Shown here: one piece after another, positions 50,401 to 62,700 of the stretch | Layout: the number at the start of each line of letters is the position of its first letter | Numbering within the stretch: the first letter of the stretch is position 1 | DNA from: Protonemura montana | Lineage: Eukaryota > Arthropoda > Insecta > Plecoptera > Nemouridae | Reading direction: 5' to 3' | Assembly: GCA_947568835.1 (NCBI GenBank) | Contig: OX387602.1 | Span: 25,409,021-25,473,020 of the forward strand | Length of the DNA: 64,000 nucleotides | The notes under the pieces: model-generated | The model's database searches: none | Told to the model about the DNA's origin: nothing | What the model saw: only the letters and a program-made list of their open reading frames with translations | Position numbers and translations under genes: made by a program

Positions 50401-53147
50401 GAAATACTGAACAAATCCAGTTAATTCCTTATACCAATTTGCTCCAGTCCACAAGATGACACAAAGTAAAGCAACACAATTATAATTTATAATTCCAGTC
50501 CTTTTGTCGAGGAATTATTGTTTGAGAAACTTCTTCTTGAATTTCAGATGTATACTTAAGACTGACAGAACATTGTTGATTCTTCTTGTTTTCACAAGGA
50601 TCTATTTGACAAATAAAAAATAATACCTCTTCTAACACCAGTCACACCCAGACATGCAGGGTGGAAGAGCAACCCTTATTCAGCGACTCGCTTGTCACCC
50701 AGTTTTGCATTTAGTTCTGCCACCACCACACCATCACACAAATCAAATGTCACAATTCCCTTAGAATCTTCCCTTATTACAATAACTCACGTCAAAAATC
50801 ACGACATTTCTCATTAAATTTGTCACAGAGTGTCGTAACCTTAACCAATCTAGGTCACCACCCGTTTCCGTACCATTACCCTGCTCTTATTACAACAATA
50901 CAGCGTAAACTCCACAAGAAAACCTCCCCTTATGACACGTGCTACGTATGCTCCAGAAGATCTCTGAGCACCTCTTTAGGGATCTATTGCCGAATATCGC
51001 CTCTATGTGCACGTCGTGCCCTACATCAGCGTCCCGACGGACTAGTAGAGGCGCCGACGAGATGGCCAAACCGCACCTTGCTATTCCATCCGGGTGCCCA
51101 GCGCCCCCTCCCCCGCACCCTCGCCTTGTATTCACTCGGTGATATGCCGGTGACCTGTGGGTCACCGCTGCAACCAGGCTATCGCGTTCACTGCTTACCA
51201 CCAGTGCGAGTGCTTCGCATATCTCCGATATCACCCACCCCAGCGTGCGATTATTTCAAAGTAGACAGCTATTACGGTTGGCGTCAGTTTCAAAATGTAC
51301 TTGCCAATATTGGTCTTCCGTATGAACTTCATGGGGTGTCCAGTAAGACACGGTTGCAATGTGAAATGTGACATTGCCTCTTCAATGAAGGGCGTGCTGA
51401 TCAATATTACCCTGTAACTGAGTTGGTTGTGTCCGTAGGGTTTTGTATACCGTGTATCTGCAATTGATATGGGTTACATTACCCTTAAGTCCTGTTTCTG
51501 TCCAGCGAGGAGTATTGAGACACCAGCCACGAAGCGGAATCTATTGACCTTACCTTGACATGAGTAGACCAGTAAGAGACCATAGCCGCAGGGATTCGCT
51601 GCGAGCCGAGCCTGAAGCATACCGTTCACTCATTAATGAATAAACATAATGCCGATCACGTGATCCATCCGTCGCTCTTCGAGGTTGAGCTTGCTTGCGA
51701 GCTTACTAATGCGTCGTCAGGCGGCTTACATTTTAAGCGTATCGTGTCTAGCTTTCGCCGGTAGATTGTGTGTGCATGCTCAAAGCATTTGTTTTTCCTT
51801 GTCAGCGTGATGGTTAAGCTTCCTGCAAGGGCTAAGCATAACGAAACTGAGATCTCTGACCTTTTTTTAAAAAATAATTTATTATAAGTTCAAACATTAA
51901 TTTCCGCCGAGGAAAATGCAACAAGAAAATCCTGGGCTTTGTAATGAAAAGTTCGCTTCGGCTTTCAGAAAAGCATTTCCCTTGCGCTAGCATTGAAGCT
52001 CTGAAATAAAGCGGGCAGAAAAAAACAAGCCTTCTTTCATGGCATGTTCCTGTACGTTTTTAATTTCATCAAACATGTTGATTCGGAAGGAAGGATATTT
52101 TCGTTAAATCTTTAGGGATTCTTTCACCACGTTGATGTAAGGAAACATGCGATTATTTCCAACTCTGGAGAAAAACAAGATTTATTTCGAAACCTCATTC
52201 ACAGCCAAGTTTTTCGCCGCCTTTTGATTTACTTCTTCCTTAGCTGAAATGAGGCCCGACCCCATCTATACCGACGCCACCACACAGAGTAATTTTGCGG
52301 AAAGATTTGGGCGGATTTACAGAATAAACGGCGATTGACTTTGATTCAAGGATTTTCACAAACAATGAGTCTTTACGTGATAAATTTTCATTTCTGTTTG
52401 AGATAAGCACTCTTTACGTGTTCGGTGTTACAACCAGCAATTAGTTAACATTCTTTTACTGATTGAAACGTGAACTGAAATGAAGAACTTTGCGTGATGC
52501 CACTGAAAGAGCAAGGAAAGGCAATCCGCTGTTGATGGTGCTTTGTGAGGTCAAGACATTACATGATGAACGTTTGCTCGCGCTGTTCAATATCGTGTTT
52601 ACAAAAATGTAATCACGATGCTCGCTCCGCTCCATTTTCATTCAGGAAATTAAATACTTTATAGATAAAGGAACTGTGATCGAGTGGTACCATACCAGAC
52701 GCAAATTGAGCCTCGTACTAAATTTCTCTAAAATTGGAATAATGCTTTTCTACTTTCCGCATTCTGAAAATGTTTGTAGTTGGAATTTCACTACAATAGC
52801 GAAGTTGATCTCATTTTGAGTGCAAGGACGTGTGTAACAACTAACAATCGTCTAAATTAACCCGCTACAAACAAAACAAGACGCCACAACTTTGTCTGGC
52901 CAAATTGTTTTTCAATTGACCTACAAAGATCAAAGTTTTATAAGCTCAATCAACATCAATTTCCTGGACTGAACACTTTATATGCTACACAAATGCAGTC
53001 CTCTTTACATTAGCAAAGTCCATACCTCGTGCAAGTACTTTAATTCAATTTCCTCATAGGGGCAGGCCTCCGGCAGATTGAAATCACTTTTCACAGCAGC
53101 GGGGTTACTGCTTTACAATGGCGATAACTCGGAGCTTAACTCGTCTG
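47453..53147. other. No gene recognised
   Basis: The stretch at 48540-48720 is rich in TAAT/ATTA words and may be regulatory. A TTCC simple repeat lies at about 47866-47883 and a TTTCCCAG triple near 49618-49636. The 183-codon open frame at 50820-51371 and the minus-strand frame at 48945-49226 were considered and not accepted as genes. Confidence 0.4.
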
Positions 53148-53167
53148 CCCCCCCCCCCCCCCCCCCC
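53148..53167 (+). repeat. C20 homopolymer
   Basis: Twenty consecutive C are followed by GTCCCC. Open frames across it that encode proline runs are artefacts. Confidence 0.95.
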
Positions 53168-54802
53168 GTCCCCTTTTCACACACCGTGCTACTTTATCGG
53201 GGGTCAAATCGCCCCCACTGCTTCGAGGCAGCAACGCTGGAGTTTTGCAGATCAACGTATGCTCCAGCACGTGGTAATATCGGGAGCTGTCACCATTCAC
53301 GAATGCTGTCATTACCGTGGGTAGCTCGGCACTCAGCCCCGTTGCCGAGCCTGCCGCTCGGTAACCAGTAACTACCAGTTCGTAACGCAGAGCGCGACGT
53401 CGGCGTCGGAAAGCAGCGCCGCAAAGCTACGCCAATATCCCGGCCTGTCATTTTGTTCGTTAGCCAGGATTACTTTCATGACATTCGATTTAGCTTTTAA
53501 TAAATCATTTTAATTGAGAATGGCAATATTTCTTTTTTTATGGTTCCACTAAAAAAATCGTTGCTCTCTTCTCGCTATTTTCTTTTTATGTACTTTTATA
53601 TACTATGTTTTTTTTTGGTTCATACAAAAATGTTGGACAATCCCGAACTTCATTGCCCTCTGTATATATATATATAGCGTCACAAATCCAATTTGCAGGA
53701 TATGGACTTTCTCGCAAGTTGCGCCCAGTAACTATACGAAAACTGTCCACCTTAGTGAAGGGGAGCGAAGCTTGTGTCCATATATAGGGAAGCTCGGACC
53801 AACCATTTTCTTTTCAGCAAAGAAAAGTCATTGATAATTGGCCTCTGCGTTGGTCGCGTATTTTCGCCCGCTCGCTAAGCCGCTAATAACCAATCTATCT
53901 GGCGTGCCATCCACGTTGCAAGACAATCGAGTTACCCACACGTTTACCCGACATTGATGGACGGCTAATGACCACGATTGGGCGCAGCAGCCATGAAAAT
54001 AGAAGCAAAAAGTCAGGCTGGAACCAACCTCGGTGGTACGGTGCAGCCGCGGTCACCATGTTTCGATGCAACGGACAAGAAAGGTGCATGTTGTTGGCTT
54101 GACTTCGCTTGCCATGCACTGCACTAGTTAGAAAGATTCCAATTAGACCTCTCTCGACGGATGCTAGCTCTAGCTCGTGGAATTTGTACGAACCGCCACG
54201 ATGGCGCTACTCCCTCGGGTCATTCCAGACCAGAAAGTTTCGACCAAAATAATTTGCATACCTAACATTTTTATTTTTACTACATATACCAACTCTCTAT
54301 TTGGTACGACAGAAAGTTTGTTTGTACCAATAGTCACGCTTTGGCATCCACAGAGAGGCGAAGGTAGCAAAAAGCGCGAGGTGTATTTATTAAGGACCAA
54401 ACTGTCCAACCAGAATGACATCAGTTTCACCTTTCAATGAATTTTCGCCCTGGGCGGGCTCAGGTTTTTGTAATTTAGATCGCAGCCTCATGGAGCGCTA
54501 AGCGACATTATTGCGTTTGCAGATTTAAGCGTGACCCTCGAAGTGTACACTGAACGCGTTGACACTGGACGCCTGCACACAATCGTATAGAATCACTCAA
54601 CGTATACACACTTTCAATCAATACCATTCACCACCAGGACAAATTTATTCTTCTTTTTCGTCCACGTCCGTCCCCGATTTTCGCTAACGAGATTATTGAG
54701 TTTTTTTTTGTCAAATTTGAATGCGCCCCGGATTTCCTGCCACGGCATTTCGTCGGTCGTACGGTTTCACGCAATTAACGGTACGATCAGGTCGCACATT
54801 CG

Positions 54803-54819
54803 CCCCCCCCCCCCCCCCC
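54803..54819 (+). repeat. C17 homopolymer
   Basis: Seventeen consecutive C are followed by TCCCGG. Confidence 0.95.
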
Positions 54820-56331
54820 TCCCGGCTGGCAGCTCGGAAATCGCCGACGCGATACCAAACCTTTCTGCTTTATCTCTCTAGTCGAGAAGAAAACTCGCCG
54901 AAAAAATAAGTAAATAAAATGAGAAAATCCATTTGACTAAATTCGTTTTATCTCCCAGTCTAAAAATGCCTCCATGTTCCGGATGCTGGCTGCCCGAAAT
55001 AAATTCAGGTGGGTTCAACGTCAACTGATGCCATTAAATATAATTGAATCCCGATCCATTCCATGACTGGCAGCTTGTTTTTTGAAGCACGCTCAGGCCT
55101 AGTGAGTGAGCCCTACGCCACAGCTCCACTCCTCACCGCACCGATGTCACCAAATTATGACAAGTGCGTGTCGCGGACGTGCGTCTACGCTGATTAGTCG
55201 ATGGCACGTGCGTTTGACGGGCGAGTCACCTGAGGAAATGCTCTCGAGCAATCAATCAAGCATTCAATATACGTCACCCGACCGGTCTTTTTGCAAGCAT
55301 CGCTCGCGTATCATATATACACAGCTAACGGCGCCAACCAACTCGTATACGGCGCGGAGTGCCAATAGGTGATGGACTGACAGTCGGCAACACCACCGAA
55401 GGCTGTAGCAACGTCCGGCCGCAGCTGCTGTAGCTTCCCTGCCTCATAGCGCTACCCAGCGCAACGCCACGAGAGATATCATTTCAAATTTAACAAAGTG
55501 TTATTAACCTTTTTATTACTACTTTGCGGCACTTCCATACATATTCACTCGCTGGTAATAAACGCATATTGAGTTTTTTCCTCGTTGTATTCAGTTTATA
55601 AAGGGAGTTAAACATCAATTATCGGCGGCTAGTTTCCAACCGGACTTTTTGTTTACTGACCACACACACGTACCAAATATACTCAATTTAAAATGTTTTT
55701 ATTCTATCGTGACATCGACTCCTGTTAGAGTTGAAATTCCCATTCTCCCCGGCTATGAAAACTAACCCGGAATAATAAATCAAGTAAAATAGAGGCTCCA
55801 ATTCAATACTAGGCTATTTAATCATGAAGCGTAGCCTGTACCCTCATTTCCCAAGAGGTTTCCCACCTTTGGCGTGTGCCGCTACGCTCCAGGAGGTGGG
55901 AGCGGCGTCGGCGTCGTCGGTTTCGGCCTGCCAGCTGACGAACTGACGGCCAATATCTATCTGCACGCTCCATCACGATCCGCCGCCACTCAGGTGGGCT
56001 GCGTTTGACACGTGTGATGTCGCTGCCTCGGGCTACATTGCAATCATTCGTCTTCCCTCCCTGCACCCCACAAGGGGGCACCGGCTCATCCTGCCTCGCC
56101 GCGGCCCTCCGACAAGAGATTGACGACCGACGTATCTGCTCAATCCGCGCCGCGCAGCGCCGCGGTCGATACTTTGCTATTTTTTCCGCCTTATTTGAAT
56201 TCAGATTCATCTATGGAAAAGTTTTATGTGTTTGAGTTGGATTTTGATTCGTTTGTTCGTTTTTGTGAAGAAAGAACACAGGTACGTAGTGGCGTTTGCT
56301 AGAGCCAGACTTTACTTAAAGCTCAATGTCT

Positions 56332-56347
56332 ACACACACACACACAC
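56332..56347 (+). repeat. (AC)8 microsatellite
   Basis: A short uninterrupted AC dinucleotide repeat of 16 bases. Confidence 0.95.
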
Positions 56348-59300
56348 TTCTTTGACCCCAGGGCACGTTTGCTCAAGTTGACTGCCTTTTGCCATCGTAT
56401 ATAAGAAATGATATTCAAACGTGGACAGAAATTCTGTCATTCAACGTCTCGTGTTCATGTTTTTACTGTGTTGGCCATAGAAGAAAAATAACACAAACCT
56501 TGGAAAAACGTATTATTCCCAAGTAAATGTTGCCTTAGCTAATCTGAAGAAGGCACTGTGTTATTGGTTTGTGAATATCTAGATAAAGTATGCATTGCAC
56601 GACTGTGCAGATATGTCCCCCTAAACAAGATTGCCCGCGCAGTTGTAACGTCTCACAAGCAATTAGAGTTCACTTAATGTCGAGTTAATTGTCGCAGAGA
56701 CAAGTGTCAATATTTGGAAGTGAACGAGCTGGCTAATTGTTGGACCCGCGCGTGGAGCACGAAATTAATCGCTAACTCCATCGGAGATTACAATTGCATT
56801 ATCATGAGGGCGTCATGTCGGGTCCAGGCGCCGAGACGCCGACACCGAGGCCGACGCCTGAAAGCCGGCACACCAGTTGAACGTCGCGATGCGTGGAGGT
56901 GCCGCGTTTCACGCTCTCCTTTCGATGCCTTCCAGATTGGAAAAAGTTTTTATTTGTTCTGCAAATCTTCTTCAGAGAAACCTTGCTTTTAATTAGTTTT
57001 CAAACTTTTCAGCCACAGTTGCTTATTTTTATCTCTCTTTTAATTAAAAAATGTATTCCTGCAATCTGGTCAAATATTTTTAAATTAATTTGTGGTGCCG
57101 ATCTTCCTAATTAAGAAGAATGCTATGTCTGCCAGGGAATTCCAAGAGGCATCCACCGAGACCCAGCTCTAAAGAAAACGGACTTTGCTCCTCGAATATG
57201 GTTGGAAAACAGACTATTTATTATGGCGTTGGGTTCCGAATATGTAAGACTGTTTTTATCGCACAAGTGTGGAGCGTGGTAAATGGGCCGGGAACACGAG
57301 TGGCTGAGAGATGTAATAATCTGGCGGATCTTGCATACGGACCGTAGCGCCGAGCGGTGTAGCTAGCGAGGGGCGGCGGGAGGAGGATGGGGGGAAGGGA
57401 CTCTAGAGTTTTCCTGGGCCAGCAACGGCAGCGCGGATAACGGCAACGGCAGGTGGTGCAAATGGCCACAGGTCTTGTCGGCTAACCCGTGCGTAGCGCC
57501 GTTCCATCAGCGCGAAATTCGGACCTGGCTCCGGCTCTGGTCGAGACTGGTCGACACTGACGCACGCCAATAAGATACACCTCTGACACCACGGGGCAGT
57601 CGGTCTGGTAGTGACCCCCGTGCATTCCCCACCTATGCCCCACCATGCCTAATGCTCTGCTGGGTTTCATTCAAATTCTCCAGCCACTCGCGCGTCGTTG
57701 AGGTTTGCTCTTTCTCTGCACGACGACCATAGCGCTTCTACTTTATCTTTTTCATCACATTCACTCCACTGACTCCGTCATATCCCATTAAATTTCGACC
57801 ATCTAGTCATAGAAGCAATTCGATAAGCAGTTCATGTTTTGCTTGCTCATCTAATATCATTTACTCCCTCCATAGAGTAACAGATTTTCTTTATTTGCGC
57901 CAAAGTTTTCCCGTGTTTGCTCTAGCACGGAACAATTGGATAGTTTTGTGCAGTCATGTAGAGCAACGAACATTTGTTTCAAATAATCCCACGGCCAGCC
58001 ATACACAATAGTTAGTGACGAGGTTCACCTAAAAGGGATAAAACGAATTATTGTTACCAATCTAGTATAATCAATGCACACAAAACATTGGCGTATAATT
58101 CATTTTCAACGCTGCAATCACGTGCTGATACGGCCAGTGTGAAAATAAAACATAAATAGGCCTAGCGCCGCGAATATTGCATTGCAATTCATATTAGTAA
58201 ATAGGCGTATTCAGATACGTACGGCTTTATTTGTTCGAATTACGTCTATTTGTGTTTGAAGATAATTATTTTCACGCTAGAAAAACAATTTGTATGTCGC
58301 AGGGATTTTCATTAGTCACTCAGTTGGCTTTTCGTGAAAAAGCGTTGTAATTTACGCAGATAACCGCTAACGGCAAATCGTGTTAGATTTTTTTTTTGCT
58401 TTGTTTTTTTGTGAATGCGGAAATACATTGTGCTCCACCAGCTTCCGACGAAAAATTGGTTTTCACTGATTCAGACATTCATTCGTTTGCACAGGGCCAG
58501 GCTTAATGACAATCAAGTTTTGAAACTAAATTATTTAACTTTCAGCAGCAGCGAAATTTAGCGCAGGTTCATCTTTCTCTAGTGCCAATGCCGTCGTTTG
58601 TAGTTCGCTTGCAGGAGATCTTCGGCAATACGATAGCAAGTATAAGCGCGGGTACCACGATTTAAACCAACAGTGAGCGTGGGGGGAGGTGGGGGGGAGG
58701 CTACGTGCCTGCCGCGTGGAAATATGTAAATTGAAATTTCATCTTGGCGAAAGTGAGAAGTCTGCTGGCCGCGCCCAGTCTTTCCAGACGTTCGCGCGGC
58801 TTTTATTCTTCCTTTCTTTTGCATTACGCTCCATTTCGCATATTATTTGGTTATATTATTTAGTTTATTTACTCTGTTCATTTCTTGGTTAAGGATCGCT
58901 TTCCTTATTTACAAAGTTTTAATATGTCTTAACATTTTCTGTGTTGAAAGTAGAGGAACCAAGCGTTTGATGTAGACCTATGTAAAGTGTACCCCCTAAG
59001 ATGTTCGACATGAAGCGACAAACTCAAGATTTTTCTTGCACTTTCGATAAGTTTCAAAACGTTTTTTGGAGTTCCATAGGGAACCCTGTAACAACACATT
59101 TTGAAGGTGGCAAAATGTCAAAACAAAGTAAATTCGTAGCCGTGTTATGTATTTGTTGAACCAAATACTAGATAGGTACGTCTCAACAATTCCTCTATCT
59201 CTCCAAATTCCAAATACTCTTTACTCGTTCTTTAGCATTCTAGTGCTTCTTTCCGCTTCAACTGTCTCGTGTTACCAACACATTTTATTTTATTCTTTGA

Positions 59301-59670
59301 GTGATGGCACTCTTTGCTATCTTATTTCATGCTTCCTCGTAGCTGTGTACTCACCCCATCATGAACCCGGCGCTTCCACTCCTCCAGGCGGCACTAATGA
59401 TCGACGACCTGGCAAATTGGGCCTATCAGATTTCAAGCATCACTGGATCAATCGACGGGAATACCGCAAGTTTCCGGGATTTTTCTTCACTCAATGGCGC
59501 GGAAAATATTATTTCCTCGCACCCTAAGATTTTGTTCATCATACAAAGATATTTCGCGAAAGTAGATTTTTATCGATTTGCAGCAAAGCCCAGACTTCTG
59601 AGCATCAAATCGCAGATCGGAGAGATTGATTCCGTGTATGTGTACGCGAGGCACCGTTGGCTGGTTGTGT

Positions 59671-59704
<34 letters not shown>
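59671..59704 (+). repeat. G34 homopolymer
   Basis: Thirty-four consecutive G are preceded by TGTGT and followed by TTGAAAGG. It is the longest homopolymer in the window. Its exact length is unreliable in most sequencing data. On the plus strand it could form G-quadruplex structure. Confidence 0.95.
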
Positions 59705-59706
<2 letters not shown>

Positions 59707-62700
59707 GAAAGGAGTTTATATGTCAGCTGATATCGAATTATACTTATCATAACCTTTGTCAAACAGTCGGTATATATTCAGCCAATGCAAGCACGCTTTA
59801 TATCGGGTTTCAATCGAACGAAATTTGCATATTTTTAATATGAACGTGCGCGGTGGTCCCTTATCATCTACGAGCAGTTCTTTATTTCCTCTGTCGGTGG
59901 AAACGCCAACGGTCGGCGCCGGTGAACGTCAGTCGGCTATCTGCCAGACACCCGAGACGCGTTGTTTGTTTAACGACGCAACTGAAATGACAGCGACCGC
60001 GTCGGATAATAACGACCACCGAAAGCCGTCAAAGATGAAAGGAAATGTTTGTGCACGCCGCCCTATCCCCTCGCCTCCCGCTAGGCTCTCAAATTGAGTT
60101 TCGCACGAATATTGCCCTTTTAAGTTTGAGAACTTCGGAAATTAAATCCCGAGTGGATGATTTTTTCGACAGTTTTGATTAAGAAAATATCTCGCTTGCG
60201 ATCTTTTCTTTTGGCGAGCAGAGCAGCCGCCCGCTGGAGCAAGGTCGACTCTCACTGGAACTGGAACCTCCGTAGCAAGCACAATGGCACGCTATTCGCA
60301 ATCGTAGTCCAAAGCAACGTGTTTTCAAATTCCAGCCTTCCAATATTCAATACAGTTGAAAACTTCGAAAGGGAGCCTTTCTTGTATAGTCCTTTTAAGA
60401 CGTTAAAAATAAAGTACATACGTTTCCCTCGTTTCTTTCATCCGAATCGGAGACCTTATTTCTCATTCACATGCAAGTCACGTCGACATTTCCTTCATCT
60501 TGAATCAGTGACCTTTTCCTCCGATTCTACCTCTTCATTTAATGGCCAATTCATTTCCATTCCAGCATTTTCCCGACCCATTTCCCGGGCATTGGAATGT
60601 ATCCAGCTGACTCCTTACTCTGCTGGGAATGCTCGCTGCGCGTTTTCCATCGCACTCGTCGGAATAACGTCTCTGTAATGAGTAGTGTTCAAGTTAGAAA
60701 CAATACATAAATCCTCGTCCATTGCTGTCTCTTGACACACAGACAATGTTGTGCTATCGTTGCATGGTCTAGCCTCATTATTACAGAACAGCGTCCTGTC
60801 ATTCAACCTCGTTTGTTCGGTTTAATGAGAAGGCGATTGTTTATGACTTTATGATATTAGCTTAAATTAATTACAGCCGACAATGGTTTGAGCAGGTGAA
60901 ACATTGCGAGTTATGATAACATGCTTCTCTGCGCTTGTTTTATCGCGGTCGACGTTCGGGATCGGAATTAGGTACCTACCTGTGTCTGTGTGCTTTTGAA
61001 ATGTTAACAATTAATGTGGACACGGTGTAAAAATGAGATACGCTGACCGAATCTCTACAATGTGTTATTCCACTGGTATGGAGGACTAGTTGAAACAACA
61101 CAATCAGAGAAATTACGCCGTGTGTTTGCATGTAAACGGGAGCAGTTTTTTTTTTTTATTCGTGTTTAGAAGAGGTACGCATTTTTTTAATCGTTGAATG
61201 CGAGATGTGTTGAACCAAGTAGCATTTTTGAAGCTCAAGCAAATACATGTCGGAGTGGACTTATAAAGCATGTGTTGCGAATCTCTTTAGTTCTCAGCCT
61301 CAGTGTTTAATTGTAGGTATAACCTTACTAAGTATGTAAAGCTTGAGCACAGAAATGACTTACTTTTTGTGCATTTTGCTGCCTTTTAATTGCAAACAAA
61401 CACGAATTGTGCAAAAAAAAAATGCATTTTTAATCCTTTTGACCGAGTTTCTATTACGTTCCTTCGCTACACGAAATTATCCCAACGTCTGTCTGTGAAT
61501 AGAATGTATTTGAATGGCAGACGAGCATTGTGTAAAGTTTTCGCCATTTTCCCCATGATTCACATGAGAATGAATACTTATACCTCTCTTATAATTGAAC
61601 AGATTTCAACTGTAGAAAATGCCTCGGATAATATTCTTGTTCCCGTTAAGAAAATTACTATATCACAAAAGCACACCTCGTTATTTTTCCAGCTTCCGTT
61701 GCTGAGTGAATATAGCATTTCTCAGCTATCCTGCTTCCAATATTTTGAAGCGCGCGTTATCGTGCAACCCAAAGGGCTCTTTAACCCTGCCCGAAGCGAC
61801 TCTATTAGCGCCGCCCTCAGCCGCGGCACGGCCCCTCCTGCGGAAAGAAACTCCTCGAGTTTGGGAAAATCAGATTATTCCTATGGGATTCCACGCTGCC
61901 GAATCCGGGTACTGCTTGTCAGACACTCTTCGTTTAAGTTTATCACGCGCCGTGACAGATTTATCAAGTCCGGTTAATTTACGGCAATTTTCCAGCGAAA
62001 GGAAAATTTCCTCTCGTCAAGGGAAATTACGAAGCGAAGGAACCGGCAAAACTAATCTTGCCGGCGATCGTTTGCCCGGAGAGCTTTTTTTTACGGGCGC
62101 AATCCGCATCTAGAAAGCCCTAGACGCCATGTTAAAAATTATCATCGCCATTCCTTGGCATCACGCAACTTTTGCTTCTGGATTCTGATTGATGACGAGG
62201 ACGCGATGATTGTAATGACTGATGCATGCGTAACCCACCGCCCCCGCACATTTTATATTATGTAAAAACACTCACCTATGGCGCACTGGCAGCGGCGCGT
62301 GTTTGCGCCTGGAATCCCTAACTCTGGTCGCGTATTCAGAACTTTGGCCGTGCCCACAGGAAATCAGGGATAAGCTGCCAGCTGCACTTGCGCCCCTACC
62401 CCCATTCACTCTCCGTGCTCAACGGTACACAAGCATCCCTTGCCGTCGGGGTGGAGCCGCACTAGCTGGACACAACGCGACAGCTGTTTCGTTGTAACTT
62501 ATAAATATTTCATAAACACTGTTTCGATAAAGTTTTACATATGCACCCCTGACACCGGTCATAAGTCATGGTGACCTGGCCAGCTCCGCAACAACTGCTG
62601 CCTCTCTACCGATCGCACCGACCAACGCCCGTCGCCAACGCGTCTCCTGGCAGAGGAAATTATTTAATGGCTGCTTGTGTGCCGACGTGCTCGAACAGAG

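Larger units (their letters stand above)
53168..59670. other. No gene recognised
   Basis: Contains GGCGTC-type tracts at 53396-53410, 55901-55923 and 56830-56860, a C17 run, an AC microsatellite and a TAAT-rich, conserved-looking block at about 56650-56820. No exon was supportable. Confidence 0.4.

Noticed and set aside
50820-51371. 183-codon open frame on the plus strand
   Set aside because: Two other overlapping frames, one on each strand, are also open over part of it, which points to composition. No family resemblance.
59361-59762. Open frames across the G34 run encoding glycine or proline tracts
   Set aside because: Homopolymers stay open in all frames, so the frames carry no coding information.
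61390-61977. 195-codon open frame on the plus strand
   Set aside because: AT-rich with no domain, overlapped by another open frame in a different register.
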